Source: CBEUVQ01 sp965546615 (GTDB lineage Bacteria; Bacillota; Desulfotomaculia; Desulfotomaculales; Desulfohalotomaculaceae). Taken from it: 28,132 nucleotides of DNA. The position numbers were made by a program, and so were the translations under genes. Numbering within the stretch: position 1 is the stretch's first letter; each line of letters opens with the position of its first letter. A model generated the notes under the pieces. That model searched no databases, was not told where the DNA came from, and saw only the letters and a list, made by a program, of their open reading frames with translations. The stretch is taken from the NCBI GenBank assembly GCA_965546615.1, contig CBEUVQ010000032.1, positions 1 through 28,132 on the forward strand, written 5' to 3'. Shown one piece after another: positions 8,306-15,311 of the stretch.

Positions 8306-8341
8306 AAAAAAACACTCCGCAAAATGCGGGGTGTTTTTTTG
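8306..8341 (+). terminator. Rho-independent terminator of the sulfate-reduction operon
   Basis: ACACTCCGC (8312-8320) pairs with GCGGGGTGT around a short A-rich loop, flanked by an A-run and followed by seven T residues. It closes qmoB and shows that no hdrBC or qmoC is co-transcribed downstream. Confidence 0.92.
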
Positions 8342-8395
8342 TAAAAAAATGTGTGTGTTTTGCTGCAGGTCTATTCTTTTTATCAAAAATAGTAT

Positions 8396-8401
8396 TATAA
8401 T
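8396..8401 (+). promoter_or_regulatory. Possible -10 element for the first transporter
   Basis: A perfect TATAAT lies just after the qmoB terminator, but the expected -35 position (around 8373-8379, ATTCTTT) is a poor match, so an activator may be needed or the call may be wrong. Downstream, AAACCTA/TAGGTTT (8441-8447/8455-8461) forms a 7-bp inverted repeat with a 7-base centre, a possible operator or hairpin in a leader of about 140 bases. Confidence 0.35.
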
Positions 8402-8549
8402 ATAGTTTAGATACTAAAATATCGGGATTTTATTGCCAGCAAACCTATAATGAGTAGGTTTTGATGCAAAAAAAGACAGAAAGAAGGCGATGAATCAACC
8501 GGAAATTAGCTTATTAACTTAACAATGATGAAATAGGAGGTAAAATTAA

Positions 8550-9833
8550 ATGCAATTTAATGCTGTATTTGCTGTTGTCGTCTTCTTTCTAACCTATGCT
8601 TTGATTATGTCAGAAAAGATTCACCGTGCAGTGGTAGCATTGATGGGAGCCGTCATTGTGCTGATTGCCGGCTCAATTCATTTTGAAGAGGCAATTGGTC
8701 ACATTGATTGGAACACCATCGGTTTGTTAATTGGCATGATGATCATTGTCGGTATTACCAGGCGTTCCGGGGTATTTGAATTTGTGGCGATTTGGGCCGC
8801 AAAAAAGGCAAAAGGTGAACCGATGCGTATCTTGGTAGCTTTGGCTGCTATTACCGCTCTGGCCTCCGCATTATTAGATAATGTTACAACAGTGCTGTTA
8901 ATTGTACCGGTAACCTTTTCCATTACCAAAGAGTTAAATATTAATCCCATTCCGTTTTTGATTACCGAAATTATGGCATCAAATATCGGTGGTACAGCTA
9001 CTTTGATCGGTGATCCGCCAAACATTATGATTAGCGGACCTGCCGGTTTAACCTTTATGGATTTTATTATTAACCTAGCACCTGTTGTACTTGTTGTCTT
9101 TATTGTTACTATTTTGGTTTTGCGGTTAATTTTCCGTAAAGATATGAAAACAACAGAGGAATTAAAGCAGAACATTATGCAGTTTGATGAAAAGCAGCAG
9201 TTAAAAGATGCTGTTTTAATGAAAAAATCTTTGTTCATCCTTGCCATTACTATTGTTGGCTTCGGTTTGCACGGGGCGCTGCATATTGAAAACTCCGTTA
9301 TTGCTTTAGCAGGTGCAACAATACTGCTGCTGATCACCAAAGAAGAACCTGAGGAAATATTGCTTACAGTAGAGTGGCCGACAATTTTCTTCTTTGTTGG
9401 TTTATTTACCATTGTAGGTTCATTGGAGGTAAACGGCGTTATCAAATGGATCGCGGAAAGAGCTATAGAGTTAACCGGCGGTAATTTAATCACTACCGGT
9501 ATGTTAGTTCTGTGGCTGTCAGCAATGGCATCATCTTTCGTGGATAACATTCCGTTTGTTGCTACTATGATTCCGATGATTAGAGAAATGGGACCGGATG
9601 GCTTAAAGGTATTTACAAATCTCAATCCGATTTGGTGGGCGCTGTCCCTCGGTGCTTGCTTGGGTGGTAACGGTACCATTATCGGCGCTGCCGCCAACGT
9701 GATTGTATCCGGCTTGGCCGATAAAAACGGGCATAAAATATCATTTTTGGGGTACATGAAAATTGCCTTTCCGCTGATGGTTCTTTCAATCATTATTTCT
9801 AGTGTTTATTTAATGCTGTTTTACTTTATATAA
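8550..9833 (+). CDS. ArsB/NhaD-type ion transporter (copy 1)
   Basis: A 427-residue integral membrane protein of the ion transporter superfamily (ArsB/NhaD/P-protein branch) with about ten to twelve hydrophobic segments. The two inverted-repeat halves each carry the family signature: LLDNVTTVLLIVPVT with NIGGTATLIGDPPN (about 108-155), and FVDNIPFVATMIPMI with LGGNGTIIGAAANV (about 330-390). A charged cytoplasmic loop (about 200-225) separates the halves. Members transport Na+/H+, arsenite or organic and inorganic anions; the substrate cannot be read from sequence. It directly follows the sulfate-reduction operon but has its own upstream region and terminator. GGAGG at 8536-8540 precedes the ATG. 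The next gene is a close paralogue (about 85% identical by eye). Confidence 0.85.
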   Translation: MQFNAVFAVVVFFLTYALIMSEKIHRAVVALMGAVIVLIAGSIHFEEAIGHIDWNTIGLLIGMMIIVGITRRSGVFEFVAIWAAKKAKGEPMRILVALAAITALASALLDNVTTVLLIVPVTFSITKELNINPIPFLITEIMASNIGGTATLIGDPPNIMISGPAGLTFMDFIINLAPVVLVVFIVTILVLRLIFRKDMKTTEELKQNIMQFDEKQQLKDAVLMKKSLFILAITIVGFGLHGALHIENSVIALAGATILLLITKEEPEEILLTVEWPTIFFFVGLFTIVGSLEVNGVIKWIAERAIELTGGNLITTGMLVLWLSAMASSFVDNIPFVATMIPMIREMGPDGLKVFTNLNPIWWALSLGACLGGNGTIIGAAANVIVSGLADKNGHKISFLGYMKIAFPLMVLSIIISSVYLMLFYFI

Positions 9834-9839
9834 TCATTT

Positions 9840-9876
9840 AAAACCGGTCTGTACGATTGCAGACCGGTTTTTTATA
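9840..9876 (+). terminator. Rho-independent terminator after transporter copy 1
   Basis: AAACCGGTCTG (9841-9851) and CAGACCGGTTT (9860-9870) are perfectly complementary over 11 bp, with a loop of 8 bases and a following T-run. Confidence 0.92.
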
Positions 9877-9911
9877 TATTGAATATGTTGCTGTGCAGTG
9901 ACAAAAGTATA

Positions 9912-9940
9912 TTGTCATACAATACAAAGTCATCTATAAT
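9912..9940 (+). promoter_or_regulatory. SigmaA-type promoter for transporter copy 2
   Basis: TTGTCA (9912-9917), a 17-base spacer and a perfect TATAAT (9935-9940) form a near-consensus housekeeping promoter. Transcription would start near 9947, giving an untranslated leader of about 180 bases. Confidence 0.75.
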
Positions 9941-9946
9941 ATTTTT

Positions 9947-10129
9947 AGCAACTTATCTAAAAAGTTGGAGAAATGCTTTCTATATATATGTTTATACAAA
10001 TTTTTGTCCTAAACCGGGCCTGCATTTTTGCGGGTGATTTTTTGCGTTTAAGGATAACTTGGAGGTGGTATCTTAAACAAAGAACTTTCGTTTAAAAGTT
10101 TAACAATTTGAGGAGGTATTTAGTTAAGT
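9947..10129 (+). promoter_or_regulatory. Long structured 5' leader of transporter copy 2
   Basis: Three hairpins can be drawn: CAACTT/AAGTTG (9949-9954/9962-9967); GCCTGC/GCGGGT (about 10018-10035), followed by a run of T residues (10038-10043) like a weak attenuator; and TTAAACAAA/TTT-C-GTTTAA (10073-10095) shortly before the AGGAGG ribosome binding site (10111-10116). An additional GGAGGTGG at 10061-10068 has no start codon in reach. I recognise no known riboswitch family. Confidence 0.4.
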
Positions 10130-11416
10130 ATGGAAGGATTTAATGCAACATTTGCGGTGATTGTCTTTATTCTTACTTATATTTTGATCATGTCAGAAAA
10201 GATTCACCGCGCGGTAGTAGCACTTTTAGGTGCAGTAATTGTACTTTTTGCCGGTGTAATTCATTTTGAAGAAGCAATTCACCACATCGATTGGAACACC
10301 ATCGGTCTGTTAATTGGTATGATGATTATTGTTGGTATTACCAGGCGTTCCGGGGTATTTGAATTTGTGGCGATTTGGGCTGCTAAAAAGGCAAAAGGTG
10401 AACCGATGCGCATTTTGGTAGCTCTGGCTGTGATTACTGCAGTAGCTTCGGCACTGCTTGATAACGTAACCACGGTACTGCTGATTGTTCCCGTTACCTT
10501 TTCTATTACCAGAGAATTGGATATCAATCCCGTTCCGTTTTTGATTACTGAAATTATGGCATCAAATATTGGCGGGACAGCCACTTTAATCGGTGACCCA
10601 CCGAACATTATGATCAGTGGTCCTGCCGGGCTGAGTTTTATGGATTTTGTCTTAAATTTGACACCAATTGCTATTGTGATTTTTATAGTAACAATACTGA
10701 TTTTAAGAGTTATCTTTCGTCGGGATATGACAGCAACAGAGCAGCTGAAACAAAAAATAATGCAGTTTGACGAAAAGCAGGAATTAAAAGATATTGCCTT
10801 AATGAAAAAATCTTTGTTTGTTTTAGCCATCACCATTATCGGTTTTGGGTTTCACGGTGCGCTGCACATTGAAAACTCAATTATCGCATTAGCAGGTGCT
10901 ACGCTGCTGCTGTTGATTACCAGAGAGGAACCGGAAGAAGTACTGCTGACAGTAGAATGGCCGACCATTTTCTTCTTTGTAGGTTTATTTGCGGTTGTAG
11001 GTTCACTGGAAGTAAACGGTGTAATTAAGTGGATTGCCGAGAAAGCAATAGAGATAACCGGCGGCGAACTGATGACAACAGGATTGTTAGTTCTTTGGCT
11101 GTCTGCACTGGCATCATCATTTGTAGATAATATTCCGTTTGTAGCGACTATGATTCCGATGATTAAAGAAATGGGACCGGAGGGGCTGCAGGTATTTACT
11201 AACCTCGACCCAATTTGGTGGTCTTTGGCACTGGGTGCTTGCTTAGGCGGTAACGGTACCATTATCGGTGCTGCTGCCAACGTTATTGTTTCCGGCTTGG
11301 CGGAAAAGAACGGCAGCAGAATATCGTTTATCGGTTATATGAAAATTGCATTTCCGTTAATGATACTGTCAATCATTATTTCTACAATTTACCTGCTGTT
11401 ATTTTATTTGCGGTAA
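10130..11416 (+). CDS. ArsB/NhaD-type ion transporter (copy 2)
   Basis: A 428-residue membrane protein, paralogous to the preceding gene along its whole length, with the same two signature pairs (LLDNVTTVLLIVPVT/NIGGTATLIGDPPN and FVDNIPFVATMIPMI/LGGNGTIIGAAANV). Most differences are conservative and lie in hydrophobic stretches and the central charged loop (about 200-225). The DNA has diverged at many third codon positions, so this is not a very recent duplication, yet 47 bases (10334-10380) are identical to 8751-8797. Unlike copy 1 it has a near-consensus promoter and a long leader, which suggests different regulation. AGGAGG lies rather far (13 bases) from the ATG. Substrate unknown: sodium/proton exchange or a sulfur oxyanion are both possible. 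Confidence 0.85.
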   Translation: MEGFNATFAVIVFILTYILIMSEKIHRAVVALLGAVIVLFAGVIHFEEAIHHIDWNTIGLLIGMMIIVGITRRSGVFEFVAIWAAKKAKGEPMRILVALAVITAVASALLDNVTTVLLIVPVTFSITRELDINPVPFLITEIMASNIGGTATLIGDPPNIMISGPAGLSFMDFVLNLTPIAIVIFIVTILILRVIFRRDMTATEQLKQKIMQFDEKQELKDIALMKKSLFVLAITIIGFGFHGALHIENSIIALAGATLLLLITREEPEEVLLTVEWPTIFFFVGLFAVVGSLEVNGVIKWIAEKAIEITGGELMTTGLLVLWLSALASSFVDNIPFVATMIPMIKEMGPEGLQVFTNLDPIWWSLALGACLGGNGTIIGAAANVIVSGLAEKNGSRISFIGYMKIAFPLMILSIIISTIYLLLFYLR

Positions 11417-11420
11417 TAAG

Positions 11421-11454
11421 AAAAGCGCGAGTGTTATGCACTGGCGCTTTTTTT
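11421..11454 (+). terminator. Rho-independent terminator after transporter copy 2
   Basis: AAAGCGC and GCGCTTT enclose AGTG/CACT with one G-G mismatch and a five-base loop, followed by a T-run. Confidence 0.88.
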
Positions 11455-11496
11455 ATACGACAATAAGATGCTTGTTTTTTAGAATGATTTGGTATT

Positions 11497-11526
11497 TTGG
11501 CAGGACAAGAAGAATATTAGTAGAAT
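11497..11526 (+). promoter_or_regulatory. Probable sigmaA promoter for the HD-GYP gene
   Basis: TTGGCA (11497-11502), an 18-base spacer and TAGAAT (11521-11526) each match consensus at five of six positions. The start codon follows about 40 bases after the -10. Confidence 0.55.
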
Positions 11527-11564
11527 AAATTACTTAAGAAACAATGTAACGGAGTGTAGATACC

Positions 11565-12683
11565 TTGAGAAAGCTTGCAGTCGATTTTTTAAAGCCAGGA
11601 ATGAAAATTGCACGACCGATTTATAACGAGAGCGGCAATGTTTTATTAAAGCAAGGTGCTATTTTAAATGATCATTATATTAATCGTTTGAAGAAGCTGG
11701 ATATTCCTGCCATATACATAGATGACGGTCTGCTTCCGGAAATGGAAGCAGATGATGTAATTGCGGATGAAACCAGGTTGAAAGCAATAAGGAATGTCAA
11801 AAAGATTTTTAATAAAGAAGGAGACAGCGGTATATCGAAAAATATCATTGCTCCTTTAGAAGTATTAGAGTCAGTTACCGAAATAATTGAAGAACTGTTA
11901 AACAATAAAAACGTCGTAGTTAACTTAACGGACATTCGAACGAAAGATAACTACGTATTTGCTCATTCGGTGAATGTTGCGGTATTGGCACTGATTACCG
12001 GAATAGCAATTGGATACAACCGTAAAAAGCTGTATAATTTGGCTGTTGGGGCGATGCTGCACGATATCGGCAAGCTTAAAGTACCGTCGTCAATTCTTAA
12101 TAAACCGGGCAAATTAACCAAAGAAGAATTTGAAATTATAAAAAAACATTCTGAATGGGGTTATGAGATATTAAAAACAAATTTTGATTTAAATATCACT
12201 TCTTGCATTGCTGCTTACCAGCATCATGAGCGGTATAACGGTGAGGGTTATCCTCAAGGCTTGGTTGGTGAACAAATTCATGAATTTGCCCAAATTATCG
12301 GTTTGGTAGACATGTATGATGCGATTACCGCCGATCGGGTTTATCGCAAGGCGTTTCCCACACATGAAGCTTTTGAAATGATTGCTGCCTCAGGGGATTA
12401 TTTGTTCAAATTTGATTTGGTGAAGGCGTTTTTGGATCATGTTGCTGCCTATACATACGGAACTATTGTCCGTTTAAGTACCGGTGAAATTGCGGTAGTG
12501 ATGGAAACAAAGAAAGGAATGTCACTGCGGCCAAAGGTTAAAGTGATTTTTGATGTTGATGCTAAACCGGTTTTAAAAAATGTTTACCTTGATCTCTCTG
12601 CTGTAAATAATGTTACTGTTAGCAAAGTGCTGGATGAAAGTGATTTACAAGTATTAAATATAAATGTTAACAGCTTAAGTTAG
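11565..12683 (+). CDS. HD-GYP domain protein, probable cyclic di-GMP phosphodiesterase
   Basis: A 372-residue cytoplasmic protein. Residues 1-65 form a small N-terminal domain of the kind often placed before HD-GYP domains. The HD-GYP domain spans about 115-275, with His134, HD at 166-167 (LHDIGKLKVP), a downstream histidine (KKHSEWGYEIL), HH at 220-221 and the GYP signature NGEGYP at 225-230. All metal-binding residues appear present, so it should hydrolyse c-di-GMP. The last 80 residues are beta-rich. It starts at TTG with a GGAG site 10-13 bases upstream. It is a single-gene transcript with its own promoter and terminator; nothing shows which c-di-GMP process it serves. Confidence 0.9.
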   Translation: MRKLAVDFLKPGMKIARPIYNESGNVLLKQGAILNDHYINRLKKLDIPAIYIDDGLLPEMEADDVIADETRLKAIRNVKKIFNKEGDSGISKNIIAPLEVLESVTEIIEELLNNKNVVVNLTDIRTKDNYVFAHSVNVAVLALITGIAIGYNRKKLYNLAVGAMLHDIGKLKVPSSILNKPGKLTKEEFEIIKKHSEWGYEILKTNFDLNITSCIAAYQHHERYNGEGYPQGLVGEQIHEFAQIIGLVDMYDAITADRVYRKAFPTHEAFEMIAASGDYLFKFDLVKAFLDHVAAYTYGTIVRLSTGEIAVVMETKKGMSLRPKVKVIFDVDAKPVLKNVYLDLSAVNNVTVSKVLDESDLQVLNINVNSLS

Positions 12684-12711
12684 AACCCCTGAAACTAAGG
12701 GGTTTGTTTTT
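12684..12711 (+). terminator. Rho-independent terminator after the HD-GYP gene
   Basis: AACCCCT (12684-12690) pairs perfectly with AGGGGTT (12698-12704) and a T-rich tail follows; it begins right after the stop codon. Confidence 0.88.
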
Positions 12712-12763
12712 TAATCAGGTGGAATAAATATATACAGTGTATTGTTTTTAAGAGGTGATTATT

Positions 12764-13897
12764 ATGTCAGCCCAAAAGTGCAAAGCCCGAATTATTTGTT
12801 TTTTAATCACAGTACTTTTACTGACGGTTAATGTTGGCTGTGGGCAAAATGAACAGCAGGAGCAGAATAATCAAACACAGCTTGAACAAGAAGATAATTC
12901 TTTTGCTCTCCCCGGAGTGGGACCGAATATGATCGCTGATATAGTTGAGCAGGTTAGCCCTGCCGTTCTGAAAATAGAAACTGTTTCATTAGAGCAGGTA
13001 GAGAATCCTTTTATCAATGATCCGTTTTTCCGACACTTTTTTGGTGATTCACTAATGCCTTATACACAGGAGCGCCCTGGGTTAGGCTCCGGTTTTATCA
13101 TTTCAAAAGACGGGTATATTTTGACAAATCAGCACGTTATTGAAGGGGCCAACGAAATATATGTGAGGATTAAAGGGAACGAAGAAGCTGTTCCGGCAAA
13201 AGTGGTGGGGGCAGATTATGACTTGGACTTGGCGGTGCTGAAAATAGATGAGGACAAAGATCTGCCTTATCTTAAACTGGGCAGTTCGGAAGATATTAAA
13301 GTAGGCAACTGGGTGATAGCAATCGGCAGTCCCTTTGGGCTGGAAGATACGGTGACGGTAGGGGTGATCAGCGCCAAAGAGCGTCCGGTAAGTATAGACG
13401 ATCGCCATTATGAACACCTGCTGCAAACGGATGCTTCCATTAATCCCGGCAACAGCGGCGGGCCGCTGTTGAATTTAAAAGGTGAAGTGGTTGGCATCAA
13501 CACTGCCATTAACGCTCAGGCTCAAGGCATTGGTTTTGCCATTCCCACCAGCACGGTGAAAGATGTGATTGACCAATTAATAGAGCACGGTAAAGTAATT
13601 CGTCCGTGGTTGGGTGTGCAGATCCGAACGCTGGATGGCGAGATAGCCCAATATTATCATTTGGAACAGCAGTGGGGGGTTATTGTCGTTGATGTGGTAA
13701 ACGGCAGTCCGGCAGATAAGGCCGGCATTCAAGCGGGTGATATCATCATTGGGTTGGACGGCAAAAAAATAACAACCGCCGAGGAGCTGACTTCAACAGT
13801 GCAGGCAAGAGAAATCGGTGATAGGGTGACGGTAGATCTGATCAGAAAAGGTGAAAAATTGACATTTAATATTACTGTGGAAGAAAGAAGTAAGTAA
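12764..13897 (+). CDS. htrA: HtrA/DegP-type serine protease with N-terminal membrane or lipid anchor
   Basis: A 377-residue trypsin-like protease with one C-terminal PDZ domain, expected to degrade misfolded proteins outside the membrane. The start is set at ATG 12764 because the GTG at 12755 lies inside the Shine-Dalgarno sequence AGAGGTGAT. Residues 10-25 are hydrophobic and end at Cys26 in VNVGCGQ, which could be lipidated, though Asn at -3 is not typical of a lipobox. A Gln/Glu/Asn-rich linker follows. The catalytic triad is visible: His124 (LTNQHVIEG), Asp155 (YDLDLAVLKI) and Ser231 (INPGNSGGPLL). The PDZ domain covers about 280-372. A terminator lies upstream and a shared one downstream, so it is probably a single-gene unit. 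Confidence 0.93.
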   Translation: MSAQKCKARIICFLITVLLLTVNVGCGQNEQQEQNNQTQLEQEDNSFALPGVGPNMIADIVEQVSPAVLKIETVSLEQVENPFINDPFFRHFFGDSLMPYTQERPGLGSGFIISKDGYILTNQHVIEGANEIYVRIKGNEEAVPAKVVGADYDLDLAVLKIDEDKDLPYLKLGSSEDIKVGNWVIAIGSPFGLEDTVTVGVISAKERPVSIDDRHYEHLLQTDASINPGNSGGPLLNLKGEVVGINTAINAQAQGIGFAIPTSTVKDVIDQLIEHGKVIRPWLGVQIRTLDGEIAQYYHLEQQWGVIVVDVVNGSPADKAGIQAGDIIIGLDGKKITTAEELTSTVQAREIGDRVTVDLIRKGEKLTFNITVEERSK

Positions 13898-13942
13898 AAG
13901 TTGATTAAGATAAAGTTACCTTACGCAAGTAAATATTTAGAT

Positions 13943-13980
13943 AAAAAAACACGGCCTGCATTATCGGGCCGTGTTTTTTT
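13943..13980. terminator. Bidirectional terminator between htrA and the deacetylase gene
   Basis: AAAACACGGCC and GGCCGTGTTTT pair around TGCATTATCG, with an A-run on one side and a T-run on the other, so it works for the converging genes on both strands. The deacetylase stop codon (complement of 13979-13981) overlaps its edge. Confidence 0.9.
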
Positions 13981-15295
13981 ATGCCGGGCTGCTGCTTCCG
14001 GAAGTATCTGCTGCGGAATAACGGCGCAGCAAATCATTTTTACTTATTACCAGCATTTTAGGGATCATTTTAGAACGGTGTTTAAACAAATGACGGAACC
14101 CCTGGGGATGAAAAATAATCATTAACCAGCGCTGATAATAGGTGGTGATTATTTTAAAAAAAGCCGGATACAAGTCATAGATACCGAATCCCAAGAAATT
14201 TGCACCGCGGTAGATCATAGTGATTCCGTACACCGCCTTTATTTGACGGTAGGCAGGATCGGTTTGCAGAGTGTTTGCCAAATCCGGCATTGAGTTTTTC
14301 ACCTGCCGCAGCAGTGCGGTGGCAATTTTTTCCGGGGTTTTACTTTGGGTGCTTATTTTTAACAATAAGCTGTTATCAAAATGCAGCTCACCTAACAAGT
14401 CACCGGGTTTAAGTACCGTACCGTCCGGCAGAGTTAAAGCTTGCCCGCGATATTTTCGAACCGCCAATTTAAAAACACTGTCCATTTTGGCAGCGATTGG
14501 TTTAACACCTGCTGCTTTGGCAAAGCAGCGCTCCCAAATATCCCACAGCGTGATGGCCGCCCGTTTTCCAAAGCCCAAAGCGCACCACGCGGTGAGGGTG
14601 TTGGGTGTACCAAAGCGATAGCCCTGCTGTTGAATATCATTAATGATTAACGGCAGGGAATTAATAACTGCCTGTGGTGCCTTGCTGCTGGAACCAACCG
14701 GGCCGGAACAGTCATGTAAAATTATTATGCTGCCGTTTTTTATTCGCCGGCGTATTAAGCCGGCAATACTCTGTGCTGAGCAGGTTTTAGTCCAATCCCA
14801 GCACATAAAAGTCCACAGTAATGAATGCTGCTTGTTAATCAAAAAGTTAAAATAATTGACGATATTAAAAACACCCCAAGGTGCCCGGTAAAATGACGGG
14901 CGTTTGCCGGTAATTTGCTTTACCACATCATTAGCCTGCTTGATATCTTTTAACGTGGTCAAAGGGTCAATAAACCAAGAAAAGCGGTGATTCATTCCGT
15001 GGATGCCGACTTCATGCCCATCTTGTACCATCGCTTTAATAATATCAGGGTATTTTTTGGCATTATGCCCGGTAACAAAAAATATTGCTTTAATGCCGCG
15101 GCGCCGAAGGATTTCCAGCACCTGCGGAGTATAAACGGCATCCGGACCGTCATCAAAAGTTAAGAATACTTCATTACTTCCCTTTTGCGCCCTCTGTACG
15201 CCGCCAATACTAAAAATCCTAATTAGTAAAGTTGGCAGCAGCATGTATCCGCCCAACAAAATCAGTAAACCTTTTATAATTATCTGTTCAGACAT
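13979..15295 (-). CDS. Polysaccharide deacetylase with C-terminal YkoP-like domain
   Basis: Start chosen at the ATG at 15295 because it has AGGAGA at the right distance; a longer frame to 15331 would overlap the upstream gene. The product (438 residues) starts with a hydrophobic membrane segment (about 6-30). The NodB-type domain (about 40-235) has all five carbohydrate esterase 4 motifs: TFDDGPD (Asp48, Asp49), a metal His pair written HGMNH (His99, His103) instead of the usual H-S/T-x-x-H, RAPWG (137-141), WDW near 167, and ILHD with His194. It should remove acetyl groups from a cell-wall or surface glycan. Residues about 250-438 form a second domain with PDGTVLKPGDLLGELHFDN, like that of YkoP-like proteins; its function is not known to me. 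Co-transcribed with the MFS gene. Confidence 0.85.
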   Translation of the reverse strand: MSEQIIIKGLLILLGGYMLLPTLLIRIFSIGGVQRAQKGSNEVFLTFDDGPDAVYTPQVLEILRRRGIKAIFFVTGHNAKKYPDIIKAMVQDGHEVGIHGMNHRFSWFIDPLTTLKDIKQANDVVKQITGKRPSFYRAPWGVFNIVNYFNFLINKQHSLLWTFMCWDWTKTCSAQSIAGLIRRRIKNGSIIILHDCSGPVGSSSKAPQAVINSLPLIINDIQQQGYRFGTPNTLTAWCALGFGKRAAITLWDIWERCFAKAAGVKPIAAKMDSVFKLAVRKYRGQALTLPDGTVLKPGDLLGELHFDNSLLLKISTQSKTPEKIATALLRQVKNSMPDLANTLQTDPAYRQIKAVYGITMIYRGANFLGFGIYDLYPAFFKIITTYYQRWLMIIFHPQGFRHLFKHRSKMIPKMLVISKNDLLRRYSAADTSGSSSPA

Positions 15296-15311
15296 AAATT
15301 CTCCTAACAAA

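Noticed and set aside
8490..8522. Ten-codon ORF (MNQPEISLLT) before transporter copy 1
   Set aside because: The AGAAGG upstream is only two bases from the ATG; too short to support without conservation data.
8699..9793. Long open frame on the minus strand opposite transporter copy 1, and similar ones opposite copy 2 (10279-10836, 10852-11280)
   Set aside because: They mirror the codon pattern of the real membrane protein genes, are repeated in both paralogues for that reason, and have no ribosome binding site or family signature.
13901..14125. Small plus-strand ORF after htrA
   Set aside because: It runs through the bidirectional terminator and the opposite-strand deacetylase coding region; no ribosome binding site.
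14441..14855. Plus-strand ORFs within the deacetylase gene
   Set aside because: Shadow frames of a complete, motif-bearing minus-strand gene.
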